Source of the DNA: Azorinus chamasolen
Taxonomy: Eukaryota; Mollusca; Bivalvia; Cardiida; Solecurtidae
Direction: 5' to 3'
DNA: 64,000 nucleotides
Assembly: GCA_963576725.1 (NCBI GenBank)
Contig: OY755242.1
Span: 8,709,132-8,773,131, forward strand
The stretch's first letter is position 1. Each line of letters starts with the position of its first letter. This document shows positions 50,267 through 60,563 of the stretch, one piece after another. The position numbers and the translations under genes are program-made. The notes under the pieces were generated by a model, which ran no database searches, was not told the DNA's origin, and saw nothing but the letters and a program-made list of their open reading frames with translations.

Positions 50267-50517
50267 TTAACCCTTTTCCTCGTGTAAATTCTTTTTCACC
50301 CCTTTGCAGCCAGAATACTCTCATATCAGACGACTCCCGTAGGACTCGTCTGATCAGGATCTGCTCAGTTTGCTTATGAAATTTTGAAATATCTGAATCT
50401 ACCGTTTCTAACATACCAAAACATCCTTTGTACTTATGCCCTTATAGAAAATACAACTTATGAATATTCATGATGCCATTATTTTTTTACATGAAAATTT
50501 AGCAGGGAAAGGGTTGA
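50267..50517 (+). mobile_element. TTAA-4b MITE
   Basis: TTAACCCTTTTCCTCGTGTA to TAGCAGGGAAAGGGTTGA (one change). Hairpin GCAGCCAGAATACTCTCATA centred on CTCCCGTAGGACTC. Confidence 0.75.
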
Positions 50518-50782
50518 TTATTAAGCAGATTAAGGGTTAACTTTTCAGTATTCCAAGCGTTAACCTTTTCCCTGTTCAATATTCATAAACTAAATAATTA
50601 CATCACGAATATTTATTAGCTGAATTTTCATAGTGTAAAATGCACAAACACACACAGTTCAAGGTCTACACTGCTTGTCATGCCGGACAAAATAGTACCC
50701 CAGGTTTCAGTGACAGTGTATAACCCAGAGACATATACATGTCTCTGTATAACCTGTTCAAAGGTAGTTTCAAATGCAGATA
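50518..50782. other. Reverse TTAA-4b left half and spacer
   Basis: AACCTTTTCCCTGTTCAATA with ATTCATAAACTAAATAATTA at 50561-50640, then a broken core (CAAGGTCTACACTGCTTGTC). No gene. Confidence 0.5.
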
Positions 50783-50986
50783 CAGTAAAACCTCTCTATA
50801 ACGACCACTAAATTGTATGAATTAGTTGGTATTTAGTGCAGGTGGCTGCTTAAAGCAAGGTGAAAGTAAAACAGAACGCTCCTTTAGGAGCGTTCTGTTT
50901 TACTTTCACATTGCTTTAAGCTGCCACCTGCCTTTAACACAAAATGCTTGATGTAATTTAGTGGTCTTTATAGAGAGGTTTTACTG
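50783..50986 (+). mobile_element. TA-1 MITE, complete
   Basis: CAGTAAAACCTCTCTATAAC to TTATAGAGAGGTTTTACTG. The left flank is TA, the right flank AA. Perfect centre CGCTCCTTTAGGAGCG. Confidence 0.85.
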
Positions 50987-51059
50987 AACATGTAGTCAAT
51001 TTCCTTTACATGGTATAAGCTGTCCCGAGAAACACTATGATTTGACAAAGTGCCATTTT

Positions 51060-51240
51060 ACCCTTTCAACACTGAATTTTCTGAGTGGTTTAGCCCATCA
51101 GTGTAAACGTATAGAGCCCACTCTACTTTAAAGGCTTAAACTTGCTAGAGGATTTTGAATGACAAACAGTGCAGACCCTTATCAGAGGGTTCCTGTAGGA
51201 GTCACCTGATATGGGTCTGCATTGTTTTTAAATGTCAACA
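51060..51240 (+). mobile_element. TTAA-6 MITE, ends eroded
   Basis: ACCCTTTCAACACTGAATTT left; ACAAACAGTGCAGACCCTTA with ATATGGGTCTGCATTGTTTT, centre GGTTCCTGTAGGAGTC. Confidence 0.55.
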
Positions 51241-51477
51241 CATGCGTGTCATGCATTCATAGGGTTGGATATAAGTCCACATGTGTCGTTACCGCGCGAT
51301 CTCTGTAAAATGTGTCGTCTGCTTCTATTTCGTTTTTCATAACTAGTTCTATTTATATTCAAGAAACATAATGACATCGCCAAACAGGCTGGATCCTGGT
51401 GTGAAACCGAAATACTCACCGTCTCATCTAGATCAGTTTGTAAAGATCTCTTAGAATCACCACTGGCAGTGAGAGGG

Positions 51478-51734
51478 TCAACCATTCCCCTGTTCTATGT
51501 TTATTTTAATTTTCAGTACCTACTGAATATTCATGGTCAAACAAGTTATAATACCATATGGAAGGTGCAACAGTGTAGCCTTTTTGGAAAGTAAAGGAAA
51601 ATATCTAAAGGAAAATATCTATCCATTAGCAAACAGAACAGACCCTGGTCATACGGCTCCTCTAGGAGCCGTCTGGTATGGGTCTACTCTGTTTGCAGAT
51701 GCGCAAAACACATTTATATGAGGGAAAGGGTTAA
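51478..51734 (-). mobile_element. TTAA-4b MITE, reverse
   Basis: TCAACCATTCCCCTGTTCTA to ATATGAGGGAAAGGGTTAA. Hairpin GCAAACAGAACAGACCCTGG with TATGGGTCTACTCTGTTTGC, centre GGCTCCTCTAGGAGCC perfect. Contains a short internal duplication (AAAGGAAAATATCT twice). Confidence 0.8.
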
Positions 51735-51832
51735 AGAATTTAAAACACGCATAGTTCAAAATCATTCTAATTTAAGATTCGTTTCATATGATACGTTTGT
51801 TTCAAGACTATCTTTTGTATCAACCCTTGTAT

Positions 51833-52010
51833 TAACCCTTACTGCGCTGAATCTCAAGCTTCTCGTGAACATTAAGATGGAGTGAAGAAAAGTGACACCA
51901 GACAAACAGTGCAGACCCTGATGAGAGGGATCCTATAAGAGCCCTCTCATCTGGGTCTACACTGTTTGCAAAGGACATTAGTGGATCGTGTCCCACACTA
52001 CAGTGGTTAA
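51833..52010 (+). mobile_element. TTAA-6 MITE, complete
   Basis: 178 bp between TTAA sites: CCCTTACTGCGCTGAATCTC left, CACACTACAGTGGTTAA right. Hairpin ACAAACAGTGCAGACCCTGA with TCTGGGTCTACACTGTTTGC, arms GATGAGAGGGATCC/AGAGCCCTCTCATC. Confidence 0.8.
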
Positions 52011-52225
52011 CTTATTAAGCATGACCTAACCAGCATTGCTGACAGCTTGGATCCTGATGAGACACCGATTCACTCGACAGCCAATTGCCCGGTGAACGTC
52101 ATGCTGAACAAATACAAGAGCAATGCATGGAAACTGTAATACCCGGGGACGCAAGCAGACTTATCTGATGCACATTTGACTACAACACAGGACAACGCAG
52201 GGTCACAGACCAGAACAATAGATGA

Positions 52226-53225
52226 ATGTCGAATTGCACTGAAGGACAACCTGCTGAAGGCGACGGTATAGGTACGATCTTCAGTGCGAGCCAACTACAT
52301 GAGAAGAACCTAGGTGCTAACAAGACACTCTACATAACATTTGCCAACCTGAACAAAGCGTTCGATCGCGATGCTCAAACTGGGGATCGATGGATGGCTA
52401 GTGCGACAGGTCCAGTCCATGTACACGGACATGAGAAGCGGAGGCAGCGGAGGCAGCGGTTACAACGAGGTGTTTGGTGTGATAGTAGGCGTTTATCAGG
52501 GCTCTGTCTTCATCATCGTGCTAGAGACCCTGTGCGTGGAGTTCCACACGAGCTGCCTTCGGGAGTTGTTGTACACAGATGACCTGGTGGCCATTGCTGA
52601 GTCTTTGGAAGAACTGCTGTTGAAGGTGAAAACATGGACGTCGATGATGGGAAAGAAAGGCCTGTGTTTGCATATAGGAAAGACGAAATTCTTGTGTCAG
52701 GCACGAATCTGGATGCTGAAGAAATTTGGAAAGAACCCATGTGTTATGTGACTCAAAGGAACGGGCAGCAATGTATGAATCGGCTACTGCTTTGGGTGCA
52801 CAAGAAATGTAGGGGCATAATATATCATCTCTCCAGCCAGATCGTGATTTCAAGTGCACCCGATGCCTGGGAGCTTTCCCCCTTCTCGTGAACTGCTATC
52901 AGGCTACCTTGACCCGAGGAAGGGTGTACTCAACGTGTATGACAAGCGTGATGCTGCATGCCTCTTCGACGTGGGCGATGACGGCAGATACCATGAAACG
53001 CCCCAACGCAAAGAGGCAATAAGTCGAAAGGATAACTTAACTCAAACTCACTTTTCAAAAAGATTGACCTCCCGGATGTGGATGTGGTTATCTGCAAATA
53101 GACGGATGGCGTGGCTTGGGAATATAGTGTGCAGCACAGGGTGTATCACCCGAGCACGCAAGCTCGAACTGACCACGCAGAAAGACCCATCAAACCAAGA
53201 AGCTTGCTCTAGATGGTACGGATCC
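52226..53225 (+). pseudogene. Decayed non-LTR (LINE) retrotransposon ORF2
   Basis: Five reverse-transcriptase/3'-domain blocks lie in order on the plus strand but in different frames. (1) 52226-52375: 'LYITFANLNKAFDR', equivalent to the catalytic Asp block of RT. (2) 52390-52520: GWLVRQVQSMYTDM and GVYQGSV, after which the segment normally preceding IIVLE is deleted. (3) 52572-52640: YTDDLVAIAESLEELL, the x-x-DD catalytic pair. (4) 52793-52810: WVHKKC, part of a Cys-rich finger that in relatives follows the RT. (5) 52924-53001 and 53101-53160: VYSTCMTSVMLHASSTWAMT and RRMAWLGN-type C-terminal blocks. Several frameshifts and a 5' truncation make it non-functional. Family assignment (jockey/CR1/RTE-like) is from memory, not searched. 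It sits against a half HP hairpin at 52045-52078. Confidence 0.7.
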
Positions 53226-53547
53226 ACATAACCGCTCTGTGTTGAGAGGGCGTTTTCGAGGAAAACAAGGCATACAGGTCCCAGCTTCGTATTAGGATTA
53301 ATTCAGGCATGTTAATTAGGCTGGTAGAGGCGCATTTTTTACTCATTTGCAAACAGAGTAGCCCCAGATCAGACATCTTCTGTCCAGTTTCTGCATTTGT
53401 CAACATGTCCTGTGATCATGCTTTCATAAATCATTCATGTAAACAACTATTATAGCGAATACAAGCTTCTATACCAAGAGAGGTAATTCGCTCTAGTCGT
53501 AGCCGTGGTGTGTGCGAATTACTTCTCTTGTCACCGTAGAGCCAATG
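53226..53547. other. Spacer with TTAA-4 core fragment
   Basis: 53340-53440 contains CATTTGCAAACAGAGTAGCC and CCAGATCAGACATCTTCTGT, a partial left arm and shoulder. Nothing else is visible. Confidence 0.5.
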
Positions 53548-53773
53548 TTAATCCTTTCCCTCATACAGACGACTTACGGCACTTCTGCAAACAGAGTAGA
53601 CCCAAATCAGACGAGTCCTATCAGCATCTGCTCTGTTTGCTTATGGAACACTATAGAACTATTCTGTCAGGGTCAAACGTTCCTAGTAAGGATATAGCAA
53701 TACATATATGTCCACCAATAACCAGACAGTTATAATAAAAGTTGAAATTAATATCCATTGAGGGAAGTGTTAA
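53548..53773 (+). mobile_element. TTAA-4-like MITE with TTAA-3-like left end
   Basis: TTAATCCTTTCCCTCATACA with GACGACTTACGGCACTTCTG (TTAA-3-like) leads directly into GCAAACAGAGTAGACCCAAA (TTAA-4 core); right end ATCCATTGAGGGAAGTGTTAA. It looks chimeric between two families. Confidence 0.6.
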
Positions 53774-53904
53774 GGTTCTATTAATGCCGTTGGATAGTCT
53801 AGGATAAATTATGTTATTAAATGGTTAGTCCTACTATTATTTGAAATTTGCTACGGTATATGAGGTTCCTCGCGGTTTTAAATCATTTGAATGACTCCGC
53901 CGAA

Positions 53905-54212
53905 TGCTAAAGTAATATTACACTAGGCTTTCCAAACGTGCTGACTATAGTGATATTACACTAGGCTTTCCAAACGAGTTGACTAAAGTAATATTACACC
54001 AGGCTTTCCAAACGAGTTGACTATAGTGATATTACACTAGTATTTCCAAACGAGTTGACTAAAGTAATATTACACTAGGCTTTCCAAACGAGTTGGCTAA
54101 AGTAATATGACACTGGGCTTTCCAAACTAGTTGACTAAAAGTAATATTACACTAGGTTTTCCAAACGAGCTGACTAAAGTAATATGACACTAGGCTTTCA
54201 ATACGAGTTGAC
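53905..54212 (+). repeat. 38-bp tandem array, left part (about 8 units)
   Basis: Unit CTAGGCTTTCCAAACGAGTT-GACTAAAGTAATATTACA, 38 bp. It stops mid-unit at GAGTTGACT (54212), where the fold-back element begins, and resumes at 56219. Confidence 0.9.
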
Positions 54213-56218
54213 TTAGGCTAGGGTCTCACTCGAGCTTGCGATCGTTTAAGACCACTGGTGACCTCTGAGACCTCTGAAACCGGCGACCGTCTGCGATTAT
54301 CGGCGATTAAATAAAAAAAATATGATTCGCAGTCACATTGGAGATGCATCTGCGACCACCGTAAGACAGGTTGTTGACCATCGTGCATCAAGTCACTGGT
54401 ATTTGTATAAAGGTTCCACAATCACTTCCGACCTGTTGTGTGGTCACGTGGTCTATGCCTAGTCGCGGGTAATCTTAAGGCAGTCGTTGGTGATCGCACG
54501 ACAGTCGTAGGTAATTGTAGAAAGGTCGTACAGTCGTACGATTGTAGGGAAGATCATCAACGACCAGTTTAAGATTGTTGGAGACATTTTTACGACGATC
54601 GCACGATTACCTGAAGCCTCAAAGGTTACCCCTTAGGCTACAGTTCCACTATCGCTTGCGATCGTTAAAGACCACTGGCGACCTCTGAGACCTCTGAAAC
54701 CATCGATCGTCGGCGACTTAATACCAAAAATGATTCACATTGGCGATGCATCTGCGCTCACCGTAAGACAGGTTGTTGACGATCGTGCGTCAAGTCACTG
54801 GTATTCGTACGATATTCGTACGAAGGTTCCACAATCACTTCCGACCTGTTGTGCGGTCACGGGATCTATGCCAGTCGCTGATAATCTTTAGGCTGTCGCT
54901 GGTGATCGCACGACAGTCGTAGGTAATGGTAGAAAGGTCGCTGATAGTCGTACGATTGTAGGGAAGATCACCAACGACCAGTTAAAGATTGTTGGAGACC
55001 TTCGTACGACGATCGCAAGATTAGCTAAAATCCTCTAAACCCTCTTAAAGAATACCGACGACCAGTTCGATCGTAAGGAGGTTGTTGTGCATGATCAACA
55101 ACCTCTCTGCGACTGAAACGATTACCAACGATTACTTAAGACCACCCGCGATTATCAGTGACTTGTCGTGCGACCTTCGTACGAATATCGGCGACAAGAG
55201 GTAGATAGAAATCGTAAACATGTCATAAGTGGTCGTAGGCCTAGTGGGACTGGGCACTGTGGTTGTTGTTCATGATCAACATCCTCTCTACGACTGAGAT
55301 ACGACTGAAGTTGGTCACACAATTGGAAACGATTACCAACGATTACTGAAGACCATCCGCGATTAACAGTGACTTGTCGTGCGACCTTCATACGAATATC
55401 GGCGACCAGAGGTCGGTAGCAATCGTAAACAAGGTCTTAAGGGGTTGCAAGGCCTAGTGACCATGTACAACACCCCGAATACCCAGTCCCACTAGGCCTA
55501 CGACCACTTATGACCTGTTTACGATTTCTAGCGACCTCTAGTCGCCGATATTCGTACGAAGGTCGCACGACAAGTCGCTGATAACCGCAGATGGTTTTCA
55601 GTAATCGTTGATAATCGTTTCCAGTCGTGCGACCAATTTCAGTCGTTGAGAGGTTGTTGATCATGCACAACAACCTCCTTACGATTGAACTGGTCGCCGG
55701 TATTCTTTAAGATTTAACCTTAGAGGTTTTAGGTAAACGTGCGATCGTCGTACGAAGGTCTCCAATAATCTTTAACTGGTCGTTGGTGATCTTCCCTACA
55801 GTCGTACGACTATCAGCGACCTTTCTGAAATTACCTACGACTGTCATGCGATCCCCAGCGACTGCCTAAATATTATCCGCGACTAGGCATAGATCACGTG
55901 ACCACACAACCGGTCGGAAGTGATCGTGGAACCTTCGTACGAATATCGTACGAATACCAGTGACTTGTCGCACGATCATCAACAACCTGTCTTAAGGTGG
56001 TCTTAAGGTGGTCGCAGATACATCGCCAATGTGACAGCGAACTGTTTTTGAATTTAGTCGCCGACAATCGCAGACGATCGGCGGTTTCAGAGGTCTCAGT
56101 GGTCGCCAGTGGTCTTTAACGATCGCAAGCGCTAGTGGGACTGTAGCCTTAGGCAACTAGTTCGATCGTAAGGAGGTTGTTGTGCATGATCAACAACCTC
56201 TCTACCACTGAAATTGGT
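54213..56218. mobile_element. 2 kb CpG-rich fold-back element
   Basis: Two long inverted arms, about 54632-55255 and 55483-56153, with outer tips CCTTAGGCTACAGTTCCACT and AGTGGGACTGTAGCCTTAGG and inner tips GGCCTAGTGGGACTGGGC and CCCAGTCCCACTAGGCC. To the left (54213-54631) is a second, partial copy of the arm's outer half (GAGCTTGCGATCGTTTAAGA). The 225-bp middle repeats part of an arm. Built almost entirely of short words such as TCGTACGA, GCGACC and CGATCG, so CpG density is far above the surroundings. No coding frame. Superfamily unassigned. Confidence 0.75.
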
Positions 56219-56400
56219 CTAATATGACACCGGCTTTCCAAACGAGTTGACCGAAGTAATTTGACACTAGACTTTCCAAACGAATTGCTAAAGTAATATG
56301 ACACTAGACTTTCCAAACGAGTTGACCATAATTATATATATGACACTAGTCTTTCCAAACAAGTTGACAAAACTAATTTAACACTAGGCTTTCCTTGTTT
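56219..56400 (+). repeat. 38-bp tandem array, right part (about 5 units)
   Basis: Resumes TAATATGACACCGGCTTTCC. Units are more diverged than on the left side (GACACTAGACTTTCCAAACG). Confidence 0.85.
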
Positions 56401-56570
56401 AGTTAAAAATAAATAGTACATGAATACTCATGTATTGTTCTCTTTATCACATGACAAACACGAAGCAAGAATAAACAGGCGCTTTTTCCTATTTATATTT
56501 CACTTACTTACGTCATTTGCGCGTTATATTGCGTGTGCAGTATAAAAGATACGAAATATACGAAGTTGTA

Positions 56571-56818
56571 TTAAGCCTTTCCCTGTTCTATTTTTATTCC
56601 AAATGTCTATACCTAATGAATATTCATGAACATAATAGTTACAGTGAAATATAGAGGTGGAATAGTGTAGCCATTTTAGAAACGAACAAACATATGTATC
56701 AAATTACATAAGCAAACAGAGCAGACCCTGATCAGACGGCTCCTCTAGGAGCCGTCTTATCTGGTTCTACTCTATTTGCAATCGCGTGAAAACACGTTTA
56801 TATGAAGGAACAGGTTAA
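56571..56818 (-). mobile_element. TTAA-4b MITE, reverse, full length
   Basis: 248 bp: TTAAGCCTTTCCCTGTTCTA to TATATGAAGGAACAGGTTAA. Hairpin GCAAACAGAGCAGACCCTGA centred on GGCTCCTCTAGGAGCC. A SINE begins 2-3 bp beyond its right TTAA. Confidence 0.8.
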
Positions 56819-56820
56819 TT

Positions 56821-57115
56821 GTGCTACGTGGTCTAGTGGTAACGCGCTTGATTACTAATCCGGAGGTCCGCTGTTCCAATCCCGGTTCGTCCCGGAAAGT
56901 TCAGAGGCGCTTTTCAGTGTCTCCCAACCGCACCTCCTCTCCACCAAGGGGTTAAAATGGGTACCTGTGAGAGTCATTAGCCGGTACTGCGCCATATGTT
57001 AGCAGTGCTCAATATTGTAGGCCGATGACTCAATGGCCAGGGGAGTAAATGTATAGTCGGTTGAGCGGTCCTTTGGACTGAAAGTAGACTGTAACTAAGT
57101 ACTTTACTTTTTTAA
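56821..57115 (+). mobile_element. tRNA-derived SINE
   Basis: A tRNA-like head: A-box-like TGGTCTAGTGGTAAC at 56829-56843 and B-box-like GTTCCAATCC at 56873-56882, the normal spacing for RNA polymerase III internal promoters. The head is followed by a non-tRNA body (ACCAAGGGGTTAAAATGGGT, GTAGGCCGATGACTCAATGG) and ends GTAACTAAGTACTTTACTTT. The B box deviates from GGTTCGANTCC, so this copy is probably a poor template. Not a functional tRNA gene: the acceptor stem does not close. Confidence 0.7.
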
Positions 57116-58282
57116 CTTAGAAACAAGTATTACAATGTGATAAATACACATTTTGGCATCTTTGCAATTAGAGATTAGACTCTAAATAGTAGCTGTCTTA
57201 TCACGGTTAGCTGTTTTACTTATAAATAACATAAATATATTTCTACAGTTTCAGATATGGTAAATTACCTTGTCCATGATGCTTATTCACAATCGTCATG
57301 CAATTAATGCTGCTATGAATATTCATATAGTACAGGGTTGAGACAGATGGTCGCTTAATGCAGGGTGAAAGCAATGCTGAGAGCTCCTTTGGAAGTTTTC
57401 TGCGTGACGTTCAGCCTGCATTAAGCAGCCAACTGATTTAAAATGGTTATTTTCTTGTTCTTAAACAGCCTTCATTCGATTATTTGTATGCATAGCCCAG
57501 ACAAGATACGTCACAAATAAAACATTTTCTCCATTATTTCTCAACCAAGCCCACCCAATGTTTATGATTCTAGTATTTGAATTCATCTTCATACGCACAT
57601 TTATCGTTATACGTTTTATTCATTGACAAAATGGCGAACAGATTGGGTCCTGATGAGAACGAAGCATGTCAATATTAGACTACTCCGGATCTGCTCTGTT
57701 TGCTTATGGGGTCATATAGATCTGATGCTACAGTGTTTACTAGTGCTAGGCCTTTTCTTGTTCATATTCCACTATAAATATAACCAAATCACAATTCATA
57801 CATACATGTACATTATTTCTTAGACGGATATTCTTAACGTATACGGTTAAAGAACAGTTTATTTGTACAGGACTTGTTACCAATTTTACTGAGTTCCACA
57901 CTACGACGGTGAAGTGATATTGTCGCAGGCAGTTAGAGTTACCCTCAGAAGAAATAATACCGATAGGGGGCGCCGTGTCATGGCCACATCTGCAGGTAAT
58001 AATTTGACTCTTTACTCCACATAGTCATTTTGTACAAACCAAATATTAAACGAGTCTTTCGAAGTGTTATTAAGTGAGCCATGGCAACACTTCTAGTGTC
58101 CAGATGCTATTATAACAATTACCGGTATTCTAATTGAGTTTCATGAGCCATTATTTCTTACATGAATATTAATTCAGTGAAAAATCAGAATGCAACAGAT
58201 ATGTGTTACAGCGAATGAGGATTGCCATGGGAAGTTAAGTGCTTGTTAAATGTTTGCAAAATACAAACCTTCAGCCTGTAAT
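57116..58282. other. Degraded MITE copies, no gene
   Basis: 57140-57342 is a decayed TTAA-4 (CATTTTGGCATCTTTGCAAT to TATTCATATAGTACAGGG). 57343-57442 is a TA-type core alone (GACAGATGGTCGCTTAATGC, CTGCATTAAGCAGCC). 57530-57590 is a family-H shoulder. 57625-57840 and 58010-58180 are further TTAA-4 scraps. Confidence 0.5.
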
Positions 58283-58450
58283 ATAGATATGGTTGACATT
58301 TGCTTGACATTTATAAAATAGATCTGGTTGACATTTGTAATATAGATCTGGTTGACATTTAGATCTGGTTGACATTTGTAATGTAGATCTGGTTGACATT
58401 TGTAATATAGATCTGGTTGACATTTATGATATAGATCTGGTTGACAAGCC
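58283..58450 (+). repeat. 24-bp minisatellite, about 7 units
   Basis: Unit ATATAGATCTGGTTGACATTTGTA, some units shortened. ATATAGATCTG is a conserved piece of the TTAA-4 shoulder, so this too may have been seeded by a MITE. Confidence 0.85.
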
Positions 58451-58534
58451 ATAATATGATGTCTGATCAAGAGACGAACTCACTTAAAATCTGATCTTAT
58501 TTTTCTACATGCTACTGTTTTATTAATAAATGTT

Positions 58535-58814
58535 TTAACCGTTTATTCAATAAATATGCCTTTTAACGTCTTTACAAACGGAGAGGACCCAGATCAGACG
58601 GTTCCTATAGGAGCCGTCAGATCAGGGTCTACTGTAAAAGCCGTCTGCTGAGGGTCTGCTATGTTTGCTTATGGAATTATATAGGTCAGATTTTACAGTT
58701 TTGGCCATAGCCAGAGTTTCTTGTGTTCATATGCTATTATAACAAGATGATATTATTGATACTCATGATGTAATTATACTTGCAGGAATATTCATGCCAT
58801 GGAATAAAGGTTAA
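58535..58814 (+). mobile_element. TTAA-4 MITE with duplicated right core arm
   Basis: TTAACCGTTTATTCAATAAA to CATGGAATAAAGGTTAA, 280 bp. The right hairpin arm occurs twice: GAGCCGTCAGATCAGGGTCT then AAGCCGTCTGCTGAGGGTCT. Confidence 0.75.
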
Positions 58815-58879
58815 ATGAAGTTTCCTGCCGACCAGGAAGCCAGCGATTATCCCTTACAGTGCGGCACACCAGTCACTAA

Positions 58880-58960
58880 TATAATTTGCAAACTGTGTAC
58901 ACCAAGATGAGAGGACTCCTAGAGGAACTCTCTCATCAGGGTATGCACTGTTCGTCATGT
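58880..58960. repeat. TTAA-6-type hairpin
   Basis: TTGCAAACTGTGTACACCAA, centre CTCCTAGAGGAAC, then CTCATCAGGGTATGCACTGT. Confidence 0.55.
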
Positions 58961-58964
58961 TACA

Positions 58965-59075
58965 TTTTCTTTAAACAAATCTACCGAAAAGGAGCATTTA
59001 CTAAAGGAAAATACACTTTTAAGAATATATAGTTTTGAAACCACTGTGTTAAATAGAACATTTGCTCCTATAGGA
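58965..59075 (-). mobile_element. TTAA-3 half copy, cut at the palindrome
   Basis: TTTAAACAAATCTACCGAAA, GTTTTGAAACCACTGTGTTA, GAGCATTTGCTCC-type centre (ATTTGCTCCTATAGGAGCAA), then stops at a poly-C tract within the hairpin. Confidence 0.65.
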
Positions 59076-59077
59076 GC

Positions 59078-59131
59078 AAAACGAATACCCCCCCCCCCCC
59101 CCCCTCACACACACACACACACACACACACC
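59078..59131 (+). repeat. Poly-C followed by (CA)n
   Basis: About 16 C, then TCACACACACACACACACAC. It begins within 15 bp of the tip of a truncated hairpin. Confidence 0.9.
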
Positions 59132-59559
59132 ACCTGGCTGCTTGTTAGAACACCTGTCATCAATCTGAACATATGTACATACAGAAACATGAAGAGATCT
59201 AAAAACAATACATGCCCCAGCCCAATTTATGTAATAAAAGTGACAAGATGTTCAGCAATAAAGAAAACTGAAGAATAATTCAGAATTCAGAGAAAAAACC
59301 CTTTCATGAGGTTTTATCCACACAACATATTTTCTCATTTTCTAAGTGCATGTGTAATAAGTTATGGGAGAATTGAAAGCAATGCCATGGTCCCTAACCG
59401 GTCACACTTTAACGAAAAGCACTTATGTGCTGCATATTCATACAAGAAACTGCATATCATACTTTATTGATTCAAATATATCACTTCTAACATGTAATAT
59501 CCACTCCCAGATCAATCACAAACATAAATAAAGCAACTTTTACCATATATTGTCAAGTC

Positions 59560-59944
59560 CAAAAAGGGAGATAAGTCTGTTAAAATTCATAGAAGTGTTA
59601 TGGCTGCTGCCAGACAATGTCATCCAATAAGCTCCAGCAGCTTCGTTTATTTTTGTGAAGAGTCAACTCCAAAGTTCTAAACAAATAGGTACCTTCAAGG
59701 ACCATAACTCTGACAAAAAATATTCAACAAGACCGATATTCGAACTTAAGCTGTAACTCATCAAGATTTAGCTCTATGTCAAATACAATGTTAATATTTC
59801 CAACCACTTCCAAAGAAAGACCGGAAAATTGAAAATTTGACAAAAACTTAAAGTTCAAGGGTCATAACTCTGGCAAAAATTATTCAACCAGACTGAGATT
59901 GGGAAGTAAGCTGTAAATCATCTAGAGTTAGCTTTATGAAAAAA
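59560..59944 (+). repeat. Dispersed repeat, about 165-bp tandem units (left of PLE)
   Basis: AGGACCATAACTCTGACAAA and GGGTCATAACTCTGGCAAAA mark successive units, with AAGCTGTAACTCATCAAGAT and AAGCTGTAAATCATCTAGAG. The same repeat resumes at 62516, so the Penelope-like element appears inserted into it. Confidence 0.65.
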
Positions 59945-60563
59945 TTGTAAAGTCACACACAAAACGCCACCATCACCAAAACACCTACAGAAAGCATAGC
60001 AATTTATACTCATACACACACATACAGTAGAAAGTCACATACAAGACGCAATCACCACCAGCACATCAATAGACAGCATGTCACACACATACAACCAAAC
60101 ACACGCAAACACACGAGAAGAACACGGAAAACACCAACAAATACACGAGCACCAGAGACAAACATGAACAAAACACAAGCACAAAGACACAAGACAAACA
60201 GAAGTAAGGGTGACAAAGAGAGAACCGCCTTGGCACGGTCAGTAGCAAAATCACCACTGGGGGTTTAAACCGGTTTACGGATGTCCTAACCTCACACTTA
60301 TCTCAAAGTCACTCTAGCTAAACAAACAATGTAAATAAAGGTATCCCCGCCGGATTTCCCCACAACATAGAAGACAGTAATCACAGTACAAAATGTAAAC
60401 ATAGCATAACAACTGTGAAAGTCCGTCAAATATGTACTCAATGACTTTGCTGAAGATAGAGCAACTGCAGGGAAGCCGTTAAGGGCACTACAGAGAAAAG
60501 GTAATACATGAGTCTGGTAAGCTCATCCCATTTCTGGGTTTAAGAGTATACCATCATAGAGTA
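59945..60563 (-). mobile_element. Penelope-like element, 3' non-coding region
   Basis: Downstream (minus strand) of the coding remnant. T/G-rich in element orientation, with GTGTGAGGTTAGGACATCCG and ACCGTGCCAAGGCGGTTCTC as landmarks, shared with the fragment at 19.15-19.48 kb. I see no GIY-YIG-like reading frame here. Confidence 0.6.

Noticed and set aside
644..50986. Hairpins followed by T-runs resembling rho-independent terminators or attenuators
   Set aside because: They are internal palindromes of eukaryotic MITEs, present in all orientations and unconnected to genes.
56821..56893. Possible tRNA gene
   Set aside because: A and B boxes are present, but the acceptor and T arms do not pair properly and a SINE body follows; it is a tRNA-derived SINE head.
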